DNA of 64,000 nt, taken from contig ML978125.1 in NCBI GenBank assembly GCA_010015805.1, positions 1,674,001 through 1,738,000 of the forward strand, in the 5' to 3' direction. The notes beneath the pieces were generated by a model. That model had not been told where the DNA came from, made no database searches, and was given only the letters and a program-made list of their open reading frames with translations. Source of the DNA: Rhizodiscina lignyota (Eukaryota > Ascomycota > Dothideomycetes > Aulographales > Rhizodiscinaceae). This document shows positions 43,781-55,108 of the stretch, piece by piece. Within the stretch, counting starts at the first letter, position 1. Each line of letters opens with the position of its first letter. The position numbers and the translations under genes are program-made.

Positions 43781-44722
43781 TTATCTCTTTTTCATTTCAT
43801 ATTTAGTCCACTTGTGCGTCTTCTCTTCAAATCCAGCGTCCGCCCCTTGATGTCCCTCAGCCCAGCAAGCTCTACAGTACAGCTCGCCATCACAACCAAG
43901 GCAACGAACTTGCGCATCATCATTACAGATAATACACCAACTATCTATCTCTTCATCCGTATACTTTGGTTGCTTCGGCTTTGCAACTCTGACTGGCTTC
44001 TTTGATGGCGAGAATGAAGGTGCTGCTGGGAGAGAAAGTCCAGAGAAACGGGCTGCCAGGGCCTCATCTATGTTGGAATGATCTTCCTCCAGTTTAGCGA
44101 CTGGTGCATCCTTCGGTGCAGAAGGGAGTTGGAATGGATCTGCCTCGTCGTCGGCCTTCTGCTTGCCACTGTCATCTCCTTCATCGTCATCCTCCTCCTC
44201 ATCGTTTAGTACAGCTTGACTACGCTCAAGTTCGAGCTCGGCCATTACTCTTGCAATAACATCTTGCGCCTCTTGTTCCTCTGAAGGCCGATCATGATGG
44301 ACATTGCTTTGGATCTTGCTCTCATCGTCCTCTGGGGAATGTGTCTCACCGCTTTGGTCCTTGGAGGCAGCATCTTGGGAGACGGCGGGCAAAGCGCTCC
44401 GTACATCGGCGACAAGATTCTTGACATCTGTCTGCTCATCTTTGCCTAGTGCCCACTGCTCTTGTGGGCCCAAATCTTTAAGGAGCTCATCCAGAATCTT
44501 GTCGTCCTCATCATTATGTGGCGTTGAGCCCTGGTCATCGTCCGCCACAGAGGGAGTCTCATTCGATGAGTTCAGGTTCTTAAACCGAGAGTTCAGGTCG
44601 GGGGGAGTGTTTGTATCATCATCCTCGGAGTGCAACTTTGGAGCTTTGTCCAGACTTATATGTGACCTTCTCAGGGCATTCAGCCGAGCCAGAAGCGCAT
44701 CATCAGAATTACCCGAGGCCAT
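43781..44722 (-). CDS. Zinc-finger protein, abscission checkpoint (ANCHR)-like
   Basis: One exon of 313 residues from ATG 44722 (an upstream in-frame extension to 44848 is less likely). The N-terminus reads [18 protein letters not shown], a helix like the MIM1-type motif of ANCHR/ZFYVE19. The centre is acidic and disordered, with a helix [12 protein letters not shown] and then [13 protein letters not shown]. The C-terminus has a B-box/FYVE-like zinc site: [29 protein letters not shown]. Human ANCHR holds the VPS4 ATPase at the midbody to delay abscission. The fungal role is not established. The zinc module is clear, while the name rests on overall layout. Confidence 0.75.
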   Translation of the reverse strand: MASGNSDDALLARLNALRRSHISLDKAPKLHSEDDDTNTPPDLNSRFKNLNSSNETPSVADDDQGSTPHNDEDDKILDELLKDLGPQEQWALGKDEQTDVKNLVADVRSALPAVSQDAASKDQSGETHSPEDDESKIQSNVHHDRPSEEQEAQDVIARVMAELELERSQAVLNDEEEDDDEGDDSGKQKADDEADPFQLPSAPKDAPVAKLEEDHSNIDEALAARFSGLSLPAAPSFSPSKKPVRVAKPKQPKYTDEEIDSWCIICNDDAQVRCLGCDGELYCRACWAEGHQGADAGFEEKTHKWTKYEMKKR

Positions 44723-44976
44723 TGTGAGCAGAGGGATGCCTGCTGCCTCAAACAGTTGTAGATAACCCTTGTCCCCGAGATGTTGATGAAAGAAAGATCT
44801 CGGCCGTGAACCTTTGGAATTCGAGGCCCACATTTGGAAGCGCCACAATTGACTAAGCCGTGTAATAAGCGTGACACCGCGACATCACCCTGCAGATCTT
44901 AAGCATTGGCACGCGCACACGAATTTGTTTGCTTTTCAACCGCGGTTTCTCGGTATAATGCTCTTATTGACCAAGC
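44723..44976. promoter_or_regulatory. Divergent promoter, ANCHR-like and metallophosphatase genes
   Basis: Only 254 bp separate the two divergent starts, so both genes must share this region. No clear TATA box is visible. Confidence 0.45.
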
Positions 44977-47082
44977 ATGAATTCGGACAAGCCAACTGCA
45001 GAAGAAGTGGCCATCTTCTCAAGCGGTAACAACAAAAGTCCTGCGGATATCCGATTCATACATTACAACGATGTCTATCACATTGACTCCTCATCCGCTG
45101 AACCCGTGGGAGGAATTGCCAGATTCCAAAGTTTGGTGAACTATTACCGGAACGACGCGAAATTTAACGATCAACCAAAGCTTCTCAATTTTTTCTCTGG
45201 AGATGCGTTCAATCCTTCAACAGAGTCAAGTGTAACGAAGGGAAGGTATTGAAACTATAAGGTTTCAATGAGCATGAAAGGCTGACTGTAAGCAGGCAGT
45301 CATATGGTACCCTTCTTGAACAACCTTCAGACTGATGTTGCTTGTGTTGGAGTAAGTTCGGGCATACCTATGAGAACCATTAGCAGCTGACTTTACGACA
45401 ATCAGAATCACGACTTGGATTTTGGAGTCACACAATTCTGTAATCTTGCAGGCCAATGCAAATTTCCATGGCTTCTGGCAAATGTCCTGGATCCGGCCCT
45501 AGGCGATAACGTACCACTGGGAAATGCTCAACGCACCACTATACTGACGGCTTCTAACGGCATCAAGATTGGCGTGATCGGTCTTGCAGAGCGTGAATGG
45601 CTGGATACAATCAACACTCTCCCTCCCAATCTGATCTATAACTCTGCTTCTGCGACAGCGAAAGAGCTTGTTCCGGGTCTACGTGAGCAGGGTGCGGAGC
45701 TCATCGTTGCGCTCACACACCAACGCGAGCCGAATGACAACAAGCTTGCTGAGAAAATCCCAAAGGGCCTCATCGACATTATTCTTGGCGGCCATGACCA
45801 CTTCTATGGGCACAGTCTGATTAATGGCACTCACGTCTTGCGGTCAGGAACGGATTTTAAGCAACTGAGCTACATCGAGGCTCGCAGAAAGCAGGACAGC
45901 AACGAAGGATGGGACATCGATATTATTCGACGAGACGTGGTATCTTCGATACCTGAGGACCCAGAGACAATCAAGCTCGTCGAGGGAGTAACAGATGCTC
46001 TGAAGGCCCGTCTGGGAAAGGCCATTGGCTACGTTGCGGCTCCGCTCGATGCTCGCTTTACAACTGTTCGGCTCAAGGAATCAAATTATGGCAACTTTGT
46101 CTGCGACCTGATGCGGCACCATTATAACGCGGACTGCTGTATAATGGCTTCGGGGACCATCAGAGGTGACCAAATCTACCCACCTGGTATCCTAAAGCTG
46201 AAAGATGTGATGGACTGCTTCCCGTTTGAAGACCCTTGTGTTGTTCTCAGGGTCAAGGGGAAGGCCATCATTGCAGCACTTGAGAATGCCGTCTCCAAAT
46301 ATCCGGCGCTGGAGGGCCGCTTCCCTCAAGTGTCAAACATCGAGATGGAATTTGATCCTAAACGTGCCGAGGGCTCCCGACTAACTTCTGTACGTATTAG
46401 TGGCGGGCCGGTTGACCTTGAGAAAGACTATGATCTTGCTACCCGGGGTTATATGGGTCATGGAAAGGATGGCTACGAGTCGTTGCTTATCAAATCGAAG
46501 GGCGGAGAAGCAGAAGAGGTTGTCTCAGAAGAAAACGGCATCCTCATTTCCACATTGCTCCGACTCTACTTCCTGTCGCTCAAAGTCTTCGGACGGTGGA
46601 GACATTGGTGCAACGATGTCGGTCACCACTACGCGCATGTGCAGGAAAAGTTGCACGAGTCTCATCCAATTGTCGAACCTCAAGTGCCGTCGAAGGAAGC
46701 TGTTGAAGAGTTTAGGAAAGCTGTCAATGAAGAAGCAAAAGACTCAAAGGCCACCAATTCCAACGCTGATCACCACGAATTACCATCACACCACGAATCG
46801 GACGACGAGAACAGCGACTTGAAGGCTGTCCCTACGCATGTCTCGCAGCGGGAGAGAGAGCTCGTCATTATGAGGAAAGTCATGCGGAAGTGGTGGAGGT
46901 TAACAGGCCTCTCTGGACATCCACAGATGTGTGATGAGCTGAGTGAAGGCGAGTTCACGGTCCATTGGACAAGGGTATGCTATCAGATCATGAATTTGAT
47001 GCCACTGTACTGATTCTCGCAGGCTGTGGCTCCTCGGCTCGAGGGACGCATCAAGGTAGTTTCGAGCGGTGAGGGAAAGTGA
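44977..47082 (+). CDS. 5'-nucleotidase/UshA-type metallophosphatase
   Basis: Four exons (44977-45245, 45300-45351, 45406-46974, 47023-47082) with introns of 54, 54 and 48 bp give 649 residues. The second intron needs the downstream AG (GCAGGCAG|T) to keep frame and restore SHMVPFLNNL. Metal-site motifs are in order: IHYNDVYHI, SGDAFNPS, GNHDLDFG, LTHQREPND and GGHDHFYG. The C-terminal 5'-nucleotidase domain has SNYGNFVCDLMRHHY, MASGTIRGDQIY and a YDLATRGYMGHGKDGYESL ending. No signal peptide is seen, unlike bacterial UshA, so it is likely cytosolic. The tail is polar with a His-rich stretch. Known relatives split nucleotides or other phosphoesters. The true substrate is unknown. Confidence 0.9.
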
Positions 47083-47493
47083 GTACAAAAATGGCGCCCC
47101 GGTGTTCCGGCTTAGTGGCACACGATGGTGACGGCGTTAGAGATCAGGGCAAAAAGCACGATCTTATGATTCGAGGACTCTCACAGGCAGTCAAAGCACA
47201 TGGGCAGCAGATATGATGCCACGCCGAGCAGTGGAAGCCATACGCTTTCCCAGTTGCCGTGCTTATAATAAAGACCTTGCTGTACATGGATTTAAGACTT
47301 TCAATTTGCGATTTCACCAAGTACAAAGAAGCTCTCCAAATGCTTGCATCGTTGCACGGATAGACCTTTGGCTGCAACGAAAGTTATCTTTATTACGTCT
47401 CTACCCTTGAACTACGCCCTGACAGTTTGCCAGACAACCACTTGTACGTATAGGATTTTTCAATCTGGAGACTACTGCAACAGAATAATCGTC
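47083..47493. other. Intergenic region between convergent genes
   Basis: 411 bp between the stops of the metallophosphatase and the membrane protein. There is no feature beyond 3' flanks. Confidence 0.5.
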
Positions 47494-48063
47494 TTACTGG
47501 CCTTTCTTACCTACTGTCTCGCCTTCCTCAACGTACGCACCAGCCCATCCCTCCTTTGTGAATGCCATCCATCCTCTAACCACACCAAAAAATGCTACAA
47601 GTCCACTGAAGAATGCCATTCTGTCACTCCTCAGCCCCGTCACCTGTTCGCCTTTCAACGCCAGAAGTCCAAACATTGCGGCGGCTATCCACTCAACAAT
47701 CTCAAAGTTTGCCTGCAATATGAGCCGCCCTTCAACATTCGTCCTCCTGTTCGGAATCCCAAGGAACAACGGTAAATGGAGTCCAATAATGCAGCCGCCG
47801 ACGATCTGGAAGAGAGATACTGCAATTTGGGGTAAGGGTTCGGAAGGCGGATACATGGAGGGTGAGGCAATGAAGCGCACGCAGGGCCCGGCGTACGCCA
47901 CAAGGAGAAGGCCTTCGATGGTCCCAAAGACGGTTTCGAAGATGAAGGAATTGCGGGCGGAGGAGCCGTTGTGGGAAGGGTGGAACGATACAGCAGGGGA
48001 GAAGAGGGAGGGAAGGATATGGTGGCCCAAGCCAACGCAAGAAGTCGATGTTGACGAAGACAT
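47494..48063 (-). CDS. Hypothetical four-span membrane protein
   Basis: One exon of 189 residues from ATG 48063 (the frame is open further upstream, but the extension is not protein-like). Four hydrophobic segments can be seen: FGTIEGLLLVAYAGPCVRFI, IAVSLFQIVGGCIIGLHLPLFLG, FEIVEWIAAAMFGLLAL and MAFFSGLVAFFGVVRGWMAF. A Glu inside the first (TIEG) and another in the third (EIVEW) lie within the membrane, which is unusual and may matter for function. The tail is charged. I recognise no named family. It looks like the many small fungal-specific membrane proteins with no assigned job. Confidence 0.65.
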   Translation of the reverse strand: MSSSTSTSCVGLGHHILPSLFSPAVSFHPSHNGSSARNSFIFETVFGTIEGLLLVAYAGPCVRFIASPSMYPPSEPLPQIAVSLFQIVGGCIIGLHLPLFLGIPNRRTNVEGRLILQANFEIVEWIAAAMFGLLALKGEQVTGLRSDRMAFFSGLVAFFGVVRGWMAFTKEGWAGAYVEEGETVGKKGQ

Positions 48064-49331
48064 TTTTTGGCTGCCAACTTTACAATAGTATTGGCTACAG
48101 TGATTGATTGAGGTCGAAAATTCAACGCTGGTGCAACTAAACAGCAAGATGTTAGCAAGGCAAGGTTATATCATCAATGGGGACTCCGTCATATTATGTC
48201 CGTCTCCGTAGGAAGACCATGCATGTTGGAGACTCCTTCTTGCATTAATGGCGTTGGTACGAGAGGTCGGAGAGTTTCCGGCATGGCGCTTCAAACTGGA
48301 GGTCAGCCTTGCCTTGAAAGAGACCTTAGGACCCTGGACGGTCGGCCATAGCTCCAGGGTACTCGAAGCTATGGCTGACTGTCCCCCTGGCTGTCTGATG
48401 TGAAAGTTGCACCGGCGCAGCGATACTACTCTTTGGTGGCCCGACGTCGGCCCGGCAGCACTCTCTGTTCGTCCCAAATCAACGTCAACGTCAACGTCGT
48501 CGTCACTCGAAAGTCTGCACATAGCTTGGAAGCTCGGGAATAGCTTCCAACATCGTAATATTTTCGGCAAGTATTCTCCTCATGATGGATGTAACTTGGT
48601 AAGATGAAATGGTGAGGAAGAATGTGTTATGTCTTCATATATCGAAGAGGCGGCTACGAGATCTGGGCGGTGCTGTAGTAAATGTATCAAACCAACTTCA
48701 CTCTTGAGTACGGCAGCTAGAGGAACTAATACTGTCTTAGCCTTATTCCCAACAATTCGAAGTTCAAACCATTAGCTCTCGAAGCTCGATCAGACTCTGC
48801 ACAACTCTGAACTCGCCGGGATCAATGGGTTCACTTGTGCTGGATACCTCCTTTAGTTCGATTTTCAATACGTCTCGCATGCCATATGGTCCAAGTCTGG
48901 TAGTGTTTAATACCAGCAGCACGTAAAATCTACCTGCATTGACTAGTATAACCCGAGTGCGTACATCTCTACGTCGGAACCGCTATAACCCATCAGTATA
49001 TCATTGTAGGGACTTTTGTTGTCCACGACCCTCCTTACTCTGTTCAACCATATCTTTTATCTATTTTGAATATAGCCAAACAATTGCCGCTCGCGAGTTC
49101 CTGGTGCCGGTCGCCGAATTCGTTAAGCGCACTGACCATGTGTTGTCATTCACAAACTGCTATTCATCTTTGCGTGTAATGGCAAATTTCCTTCAATGAG
49201 ACGTGAATGCGACACGCTAGTGTCATTGTTCCCGCAACACTGTCAATGAGCCGCAGTTTCTCCGCAACGTCTATAAAAAAGTCTCCAGCTCTACAGTTCC
49301 TTCCTCCTTCATTACAAACCTTGTTAACACG
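48064..49331. other. Intergenic region, about 1.3 kb
   Basis: No supported gene. A short AACGTC repeat (about 48480-48500) explains a spurious antisense ORF. TATAAAA at 49272-49278 lies about 55 bp upstream of the next gene. Confidence 0.5.
49272..49278 (+). promoter_or_regulatory. TATA box of the repeat-containing membrane protein
   Basis: TATAAAA about 55 bp before ATG 49332, with a pyrimidine-rich leader after it. Position and context fit a core promoter and support this ORF as a real gene. Confidence 0.5.
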
Positions 49332-50192
49332 ATGGACGCCTTCATCACCAACGACCCTCTCTGCTGGACCGTCTGCGCCATCGTGGGCCTGGTTTCGGGC
49401 TACCTACAGTACCATGCTCCACCGCCTCCATACAGCGACGCTGGCTACGTCGAGCCTCCCCCACTGCGCACCTCATACAATCATACCGTGTACACCACCT
49501 TCAAGCAGTTGCGCTGGCCAATTCCAGTAGGCTGGGATGACGACCATGACCGCTTGTTCCCGGTTCTTTCGAACACAATTCCGGTTCCGTCGAACACAAT
49601 TCCTCTCGGCCTGTCAGACACTGCGAACACCTCGTGCCTTGGCATTGGCGCCATCATCGCTGTCGGTTTTCTCCTCTTTTTGAGCGGCATGCTCGTTGTC
49701 CTGCTCCCACTGCTTCGCCGTTTCAACACGGAGGACAACGACACCGAACACACTCCTCCCCCGATGGTGAGCATGGTCTCTACATCGACGCAAACCAACG
49801 AACACACTCCTCCCCCGACGGTGAGCATGGTCTCTAAGTCGACACAAACCAACGAACACACTCTTCCCTCGGCGGAGAGCAACCTCTCCAAGTCAACCCA
49901 AACCGACGCCCAGCCGCGAAACACCACTGAATCGGATCTCCACACCGAGCTGGCGGCCAAAAACAGGCAAATTGACTTGTTAAATTCCGCTCTCAATGAC
50001 GCCCGGAAAGGAGAATTCAAACTCCGATCCGCGGCCAATGACAGCAGGCAGCGGGAGATACGACTAGTTGAGGATGTGAAGGCGAAGCAGGGGCGCCTGG
50101 AGAGGGAGGCGGAAGAGATCAGGAAACGGGACGCGCTGCTGCGCTCGCAGCGCTTGGCTCTCGAGTGGGCCTCTCACAGAGAGGCGTATTAG
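49332..50192 (+). CDS. Hypothetical membrane protein with tandem STQT repeats and coiled coil
   Basis: One exon of 286 residues. A short N-terminal hydrophobic segment (CWTVCAIVGLVSGYL, about residues 11-25) may be a signal anchor. A proline-rich segment and an NxT-containing loop follow, then a strong membrane span (CLGIGAIIAVGFLLFLSGMLVVLLPLL) and a basic stop RRF. On the far side lie three 18-residue repeats of the type EHTPPPxVSMVSxSTQTN, then a long charged coiled coil (DLHTELAAKNRQIDLLNSAL to the end). It looks like a single-pass protein with a cytosolic, phosphorylatable Ser/Thr linker and a coiled coil for partner binding. No family is recognised. Confidence 0.7.
   Translation: MDAFITNDPLCWTVCAIVGLVSGYLQYHAPPPPYSDAGYVEPPPLRTSYNHTVYTTFKQLRWPIPVGWDDDHDRLFPVLSNTIPVPSNTIPLGLSDTANTSCLGIGAIIAVGFLLFLSGMLVVLLPLLRRFNTEDNDTEHTPPPMVSMVSTSTQTNEHTPPPTVSMVSKSTQTNEHTLPSAESNLSKSTQTDAQPRNTTESDLHTELAAKNRQIDLLNSALNDARKGEFKLRSAANDSRQREIRLVEDVKAKQGRLEREAEEIRKRDALLRSQRLALEWASHREAY
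49746..49907 (+). repeat. Three tandem 54-bp coding repeats
   Basis: Units begin at 49746, 49800 and 49854. The first two are nearly identical, and the third has drifted. The period is a multiple of three, so the frame is kept. Copy-number changes between strains are likely. Confidence 0.85.
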
Positions 50193-50593
50193 GCCTGGTT
50201 GGTGTGGTTGGCGCTCAGCTGGAACCTCTGATTGAGTCGGTGAGCTGGTTCCACCCCCGTGAGGGAGTGTTGAGCTAAGAGCACCGATTCGTCAGGGGTG
50301 AGCTGGGTGGCCAAAGGCAGGGAGCAACATGGGCATGTAAATAGAATTTCTCAGAACGTTCGCTCGCATGCGAAGACGCAATGCTCAGGGTCTTGATTTG
50401 TTTGAACGTTACATCATCACATGCAAGCCGGTGATGGAAGAATGAAGTACAGCATAGAATTCTAGCGTTCACCACAGATTGATGGTATAAAAGTTCGATT
50501 TGGCAATTTCAAGAGAGTATCACTACTACCCAATTCATACTAGCGTTGGATATAGCCTAGCGCCAAAGAATACCCGAACAACCCAACGACAAT
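50193..50593. other. Intergenic region between convergent genes
   Basis: 401 bp of 3' flanking sequence. TATAAAA at 50486 points into the antisense of the monooxygenase and is not tied to a credible gene. Confidence 0.45.
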
Positions 50594-52572
50594 CTAATGC
50601 TCTATGTACCAAGACAAATCGGCCTCCTCGTCGAATTCCTTCGCCGTAAAGCCATTACCCATGAAGCGGAATGGGTTCGGACTGCGATATTGAATATCGA
50701 AATCCTCCGCTCGAATCTCACTAATCATGCGATTGAAGAGCAGGGCGCTGCCACCAAACAGCGCGGTAACTCTCCCATCCACTCTGCCCTTCTTGTACCA
50801 GGATACACAGCTCCCAGTCCATACAAGCTTCTTATGGATGGTATCTCCGTAGCGTACAAAGGCGTCGAGAACGTCGGGTTTTATGACGATCGATTTAATG
50901 TCCTCTTCCGCGATCTTCTTTATCCATTTGACGAGGTAGTCTCCTGTCCAGTTCAGGGCCTCCATCAGCGAGCCGTGGCCGATGACTGCGTTAGGGCCCA
51001 TCAAGAAGAAGTAGTTCGGCATCTCCGATGTCGCAACGGACAGGTACGCCTCGGGCTCGTCCTTCCACTTCTCTGCGAGGTCGGCGCCATTACGGCCGAT
51101 GATGGGATATTTCGGGCAGTTCGAAACATCGAAACCCGTTGCACAAGCGACTTCAGGGGAATTAGCATAGATACAATGGCTGGACTCGGTTCGGTGGTAC
51201 TTACTGACGTCGACCTCGTGCACCTTGCCATCGGCGGTGTGCACTGCATTCTCGGTGATCTTGGTAATACGGCTGTTCGTCAGATGGCAGTTAGGCTCTG
51301 TGAGGGCCTCCAGATAGCCTGGGCCGGGTGTAATGCGTCGACAACCAACTTCCCAGCTTGGAATCATCATCTTGCACAAGTCTGGGTCATGCTTGAGCTT
51401 CTCAGCCATCTGTTTCGCGGCGAACTCAACATGTTCTTTGGCTAGCTCTGATCCCTTGATGAACTAGAAGAGTCTCAGTCAGCCTTTTCCGAGGTGTGTG
51501 TTATTAGCGGATCTTACCTGTCGGAAGGCCTTGTTAGTTCGGTGGATCATGGCTTTCCTGTACTTCTTCAGCTCCTCTGGATCCTCTCGCCATCGCTTCT
51601 TCTCCTCTTCCGTGTACTCTGGGTTCGGATCGTCAGTTTCGCGGCCAAGATGTCTTGATGGAGGGACTCTGTAGTAAATCCAGGTAGGTCCTCTGATGAA
51701 GTTCGTCACATCCGTGCCAGGGAGCTTCACGAGCTGCGGAACGATTTGGATGCCGGACGAGCCGTTGCCAATCACCGCAATACGCTTGTTGCTGTAATCG
51801 TAGCTGTGGTCCCAGTTCGCAGAGTGCGTCATGTGGCCCTTGAAGTCAAAAAGACCTTCAATTTCCGGCCACTTTTGATGTCTTTTACAAGGCATATGTG
51901 TCAGAGAGTCGTCTAAACGGTGAGCGATAAGCACTTACACGAGAATGCCTTGGCCGGAGAGGATGATATCGGCATATTCATCCCAGCGGCGTCCTTCGTG
52001 TTCTACGGTTACTTTCCACTGGCCGCGCTCTTCTATCCACCGGTTTTCTCTGACCCAGTGATTCAACTTGACGTCGCGGTCGAGGTTCCATTTCTTGGTC
52101 GTCTTAACAATGTACTCCTCAATCTCCGGGCCACTGGAATAGAATCGGGACCAATTCGGATTAGGGTCAAACGGGAAGGCCTTTAAATGTATTAGTTACT
52201 CTCCTAACATGTGCTCCAACCAGTCGACGCTCTGCTCACATATATGTGGGATGGGACGTCACATTGCACACCTGGGTACGTGTTGACTAGCCAAGTTCCG
52301 CCGATCTCACTTCGTCCTTCGAAGATAGTGTGATCAATGTAGTCTTGCATCTCTGGGTAGCGATGCTGGAACTTGTGGGCCATGAGCAGGCCAGAGAAGC
52401 CTGCCCCGATTGTAATGACACGCAGTTTCCTCTCTGGCGTGAAGGCAAAGTTGGGGTTCAATGGGATGTCGTGAGGGTTCTTGTGCTCTGCGCCATTGGC
52501 GCCATTTGCGTTACCATTGACACCAGGAAAGGTGCCATTTTGCCCGTTCAGATCAACAGGTGCCGCCTCCAT
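50594..52572 (-). CDS. Baeyer-Villiger-type FAD monooxygenase
   Basis: Five exons (52572-52240, 52180-51939, 51881-51518, 51463-51205, 51150-50594) with introns of 54-59 bp give 584 residues. The 54 bp last intron leaves the frame open if retained, but removing it restores EVDVIACATGFD. The FAD turn GAGFSG is at 56-61, followed by FEGRSEIGGTW. The Baeyer-Villiger fingerprint FxGxxxHxxxW spans 205-215, and the NADPH turn is GNGSSG. Known relatives insert oxygen next to ketones, some in aflatoxin-type pathways, others in steroid or cyclic ketone breakdown. It stands alone among housekeeping genes. The first 40 residues are Asn/Gly-rich and disordered. Confidence 0.92.
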
Positions 52573-53133
52573 GGTTGATGTAGGTTACTCTTCCAAGACT
52601 CTGTGGGCTATTATCTTTTATATTGGAAGAACTTGCGGCGTTTTGTTCGGCGAAAAGGAGATTTAAAGGCTCTCTGATGATCGGAAAGGATCGAATCGAA
52701 TTCATCTTTATTATCTGGATATTCGGCATAATGTACGGAGTACTTCGTGACATAGCGGAATCTGAGGTCCCGTTCGCCACTGAGTGGCAGTTGATGTCCA
52801 CAAGTGCCCCCGCATTTCCCAAAACGGGGAGCTAAGTCTTCTAAGCAGCACGATCAGAGACGTTGAGCCGCGCTTAATACTCGCGACGGGCCCGTGGCGT
52901 GACGCGTCGCGGATCAGGACATGTAGTGGCGTTTGAAGCTTAATTCAAATGCTCATGTTCAGATCTGACATAACGGAACTATATCGGGCAGACGGCCTCT
53001 TTCGGTTACGCTTCAGGTGATCCTGAGAACTTCATATTATCTGTATACATGCAAATGCACCGGCTATTGAACGCGATAACTCCCGATCGCGTGAAAACTA
53101 TGTACATGAATGAAAAGCCGAGTTATCCGCCCC
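52573..53133. other. Intergenic region, promoter of the Baeyer-Villiger gene
   Basis: 561 bp with the 9-mer TACGGAGTA at 52734-52742, about 165 bp upstream of the monooxygenase start. The same word occurs upstream of the reductase (3618-3626) and, in reverse, upstream of the M24 gene. Confidence 0.5.
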
Positions 53134-54301
53134 TTAGTGCACCATTCGCTTGCCAATTTCGCTTTCCCAGTTCTTCGCGCGCTCGAAGCCATTCTGGAAG
53201 GACTGGTAATCCGTGAATGCCTGATAGACCTCCTCTTGCGAGTTCAATACGAAAGGCCCGTATTGCTTAATCGGCTGATCAAGAGGCATGCCAGCAACAA
53301 GGATGAATCGAGAATCCTCGGTTGCATCTGCTGGTACTTCTGCTACAATACCGTCACCCTTCTGCTCAAAGACGACGTTGCTGTACCGTTCGACTGTCTT
53401 CTTCTCGGCACCCATTTGGACTGTGCCGTACAATGTGTAGGCAAATGCGGTCCAGTTGGCAGGGAGTGCCTGTTGTAACTTTGCGCCAGGTGCCATCGTG
53501 ATATCAAGGTACCAGACAGGGGTGTACGCTAGCTCCTGAACACTGTCGACACCATGGCTCTGCCCACTGATGACCTTGATCTTGACCTTTCCATTGTCCA
53601 ATTCTACTCGCGGGATCTCCTTGTCGCGCAGATCCCGATACCGAGGCTCGCAGTATTTCAAGTGCTTTGGGAGATCAACCCACAACTGCATACCCTCGTT
53701 GTTACCGTCCGGATCGGGCCGCGGCATCTCGGCATGAACGATGCCTTTGCCGGCCGTCATGAACTGTAAGTCGCCCGGTTCAAGGGAACCTTTGTTGCCC
53801 GCGAAATCTTCGTGGTCGACGCCGCCGGAGAGGATGTAAGTGATGGTTTCCTGCCCCCGGTGTGGATGATCGGGGAACCCTGCGCCCGGGCTACACAACT
53901 GTTAGTATCATTCTGATTTCCTTATACTTGGAGAGGAAGACTTACGATATCTTGAAATGGTCGAGCATGAGGAAGGGTGTAAGGTTTCGGAGCTTTGGTG
54001 TACCAATTGATCGGCGGACTCGGGCACCGACACCTTCACTCTGCTCTATCGCTTTGACGACGCTGCGGATTCCTCGAGGAACAGCCATCTCAGCCGACTT
54101 TGTCAATGAGGGGTCTTGTGAAGGAATAGTTGGGAGGCCGGCAAAGGTCTGTGATCCGACAGGTGCGGAGGTGGTTGTGCTCGACATTTGGAAGTTGCTT
54201 TGTATGATTTCTGTGAGAGCTTGTAGTTTAGTCGTGAAGTTTTCGCTGTTGTACAGTAGAATTGCGACGATGCAGAAAAAGACGGAGAACAGGAGCTTCA
54301 T
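53134..54301 (-). CDS. Pirin-family protein
   Basis: Two exons (54301-53946 and 53890-53134) with a 55 bp intron give 370 residues. The join restores MLDHFKISPGAGFPDHPHRG, the pirin signature. The iron site has both halves: HPH in DHPHRG, and the His and Glu of KGIVHAEMP. The N-terminus (MKLLFSVFFCIVAILLY) is a membrane anchor or signal, unusual for a pirin. ATG 54187 would remove it and give a standard cytosolic form of 332 residues. Pirins are bicupin proteins; some are quercetinases, others transcription cofactors that respond to oxidative state. The function here is unknown. Confidence 0.88.
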
Positions 54302-55108
54302 AGACCAGAGACTTTGATTTATAGGGAATTGAGTGGAATTGGGAACCTAGGAGACGATTCGCGCTACTTCATTTATCAAGACCGTTGGGAACTTCATAAA
54401 GCCTGACTTATGAGGTGGTAGATTTGGCAGCTGCTTTTGACTGGCTTGACAAGAATTGTTAAGCCATCCGTCAGCACCTTCGGCGCATCTTGGCAGCTAG
54501 CAAATGTGCCGGAATGCGGGCCGTTTTCAGCTCCAGCGGTAGTCACGTGAAAATAGAATTCCTTGGAATATTCCGAAAATCTGCCGATTTGTTATTGTCG
54601 GTGTCGGTGTTCATCGGTGTTCCGAGAGTTCAGTTGACTTTTTCTTTGAATCAACAGGCAGGTGCAGGAGGTACTTATTATTAAAGAAGCGGAATATTGC
54701 GCTCACAAATTTGGAATCTCTGAGACGCTGGACTACCCACTGCATCTTGAGAAACCTGGCTGATCAAACGTGATTGAAATGCACAAAGTACTCAGCATCT
54801 TTCTTCCACGGCTGCTGGACAGTTTCGGAAGCTTGTTTGAGGCTGCAGAGGCGCTGAGCAGAAACTTCCATTCCGTCTCAGAGCAATACGAATGAGCTTC
54901 GGTGAGCAGCACTTTGACTAAGGTAGTTTTAGAACCATTTGTATTGTGTATCTTCATCGTCACCTAATGTACACATTCGTCGTCAATGAAACCTCTGCGC
55001 ATATAAAAGATACTGGCGCTTAATCGTCCATTCAACCAATAGCGCATGTGCTATATCCACATGCATACTTCTTCTTCAACTCATAATGTTCCACGATGTG
55101 ATCCAATC
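54302..55108. other. Intergenic region
   Basis: About 800 bp between the pirin start and the stop of SF3B1. There is a promoter on the left side and no supported gene. Confidence 0.5.

Noticed and set aside
47558-48088. 176-codon plus-strand ORF
   Set aside because: Antisense to the four-span membrane protein, with no recognisable composition or motif.
48166-48570. 134-codon minus-strand ORF with a VDVDVD run
   Set aside because: The run comes from a short AACGTC DNA repeat, and there is no other protein-like feature.
50597-51445. 282-codon plus-strand ORF preceded by TATAAAA at 50486
   Set aside because: It overlaps the well-supported Baeyer-Villiger gene on the other strand and shows no protein-like motifs. 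The TATA-like word is probably chance.
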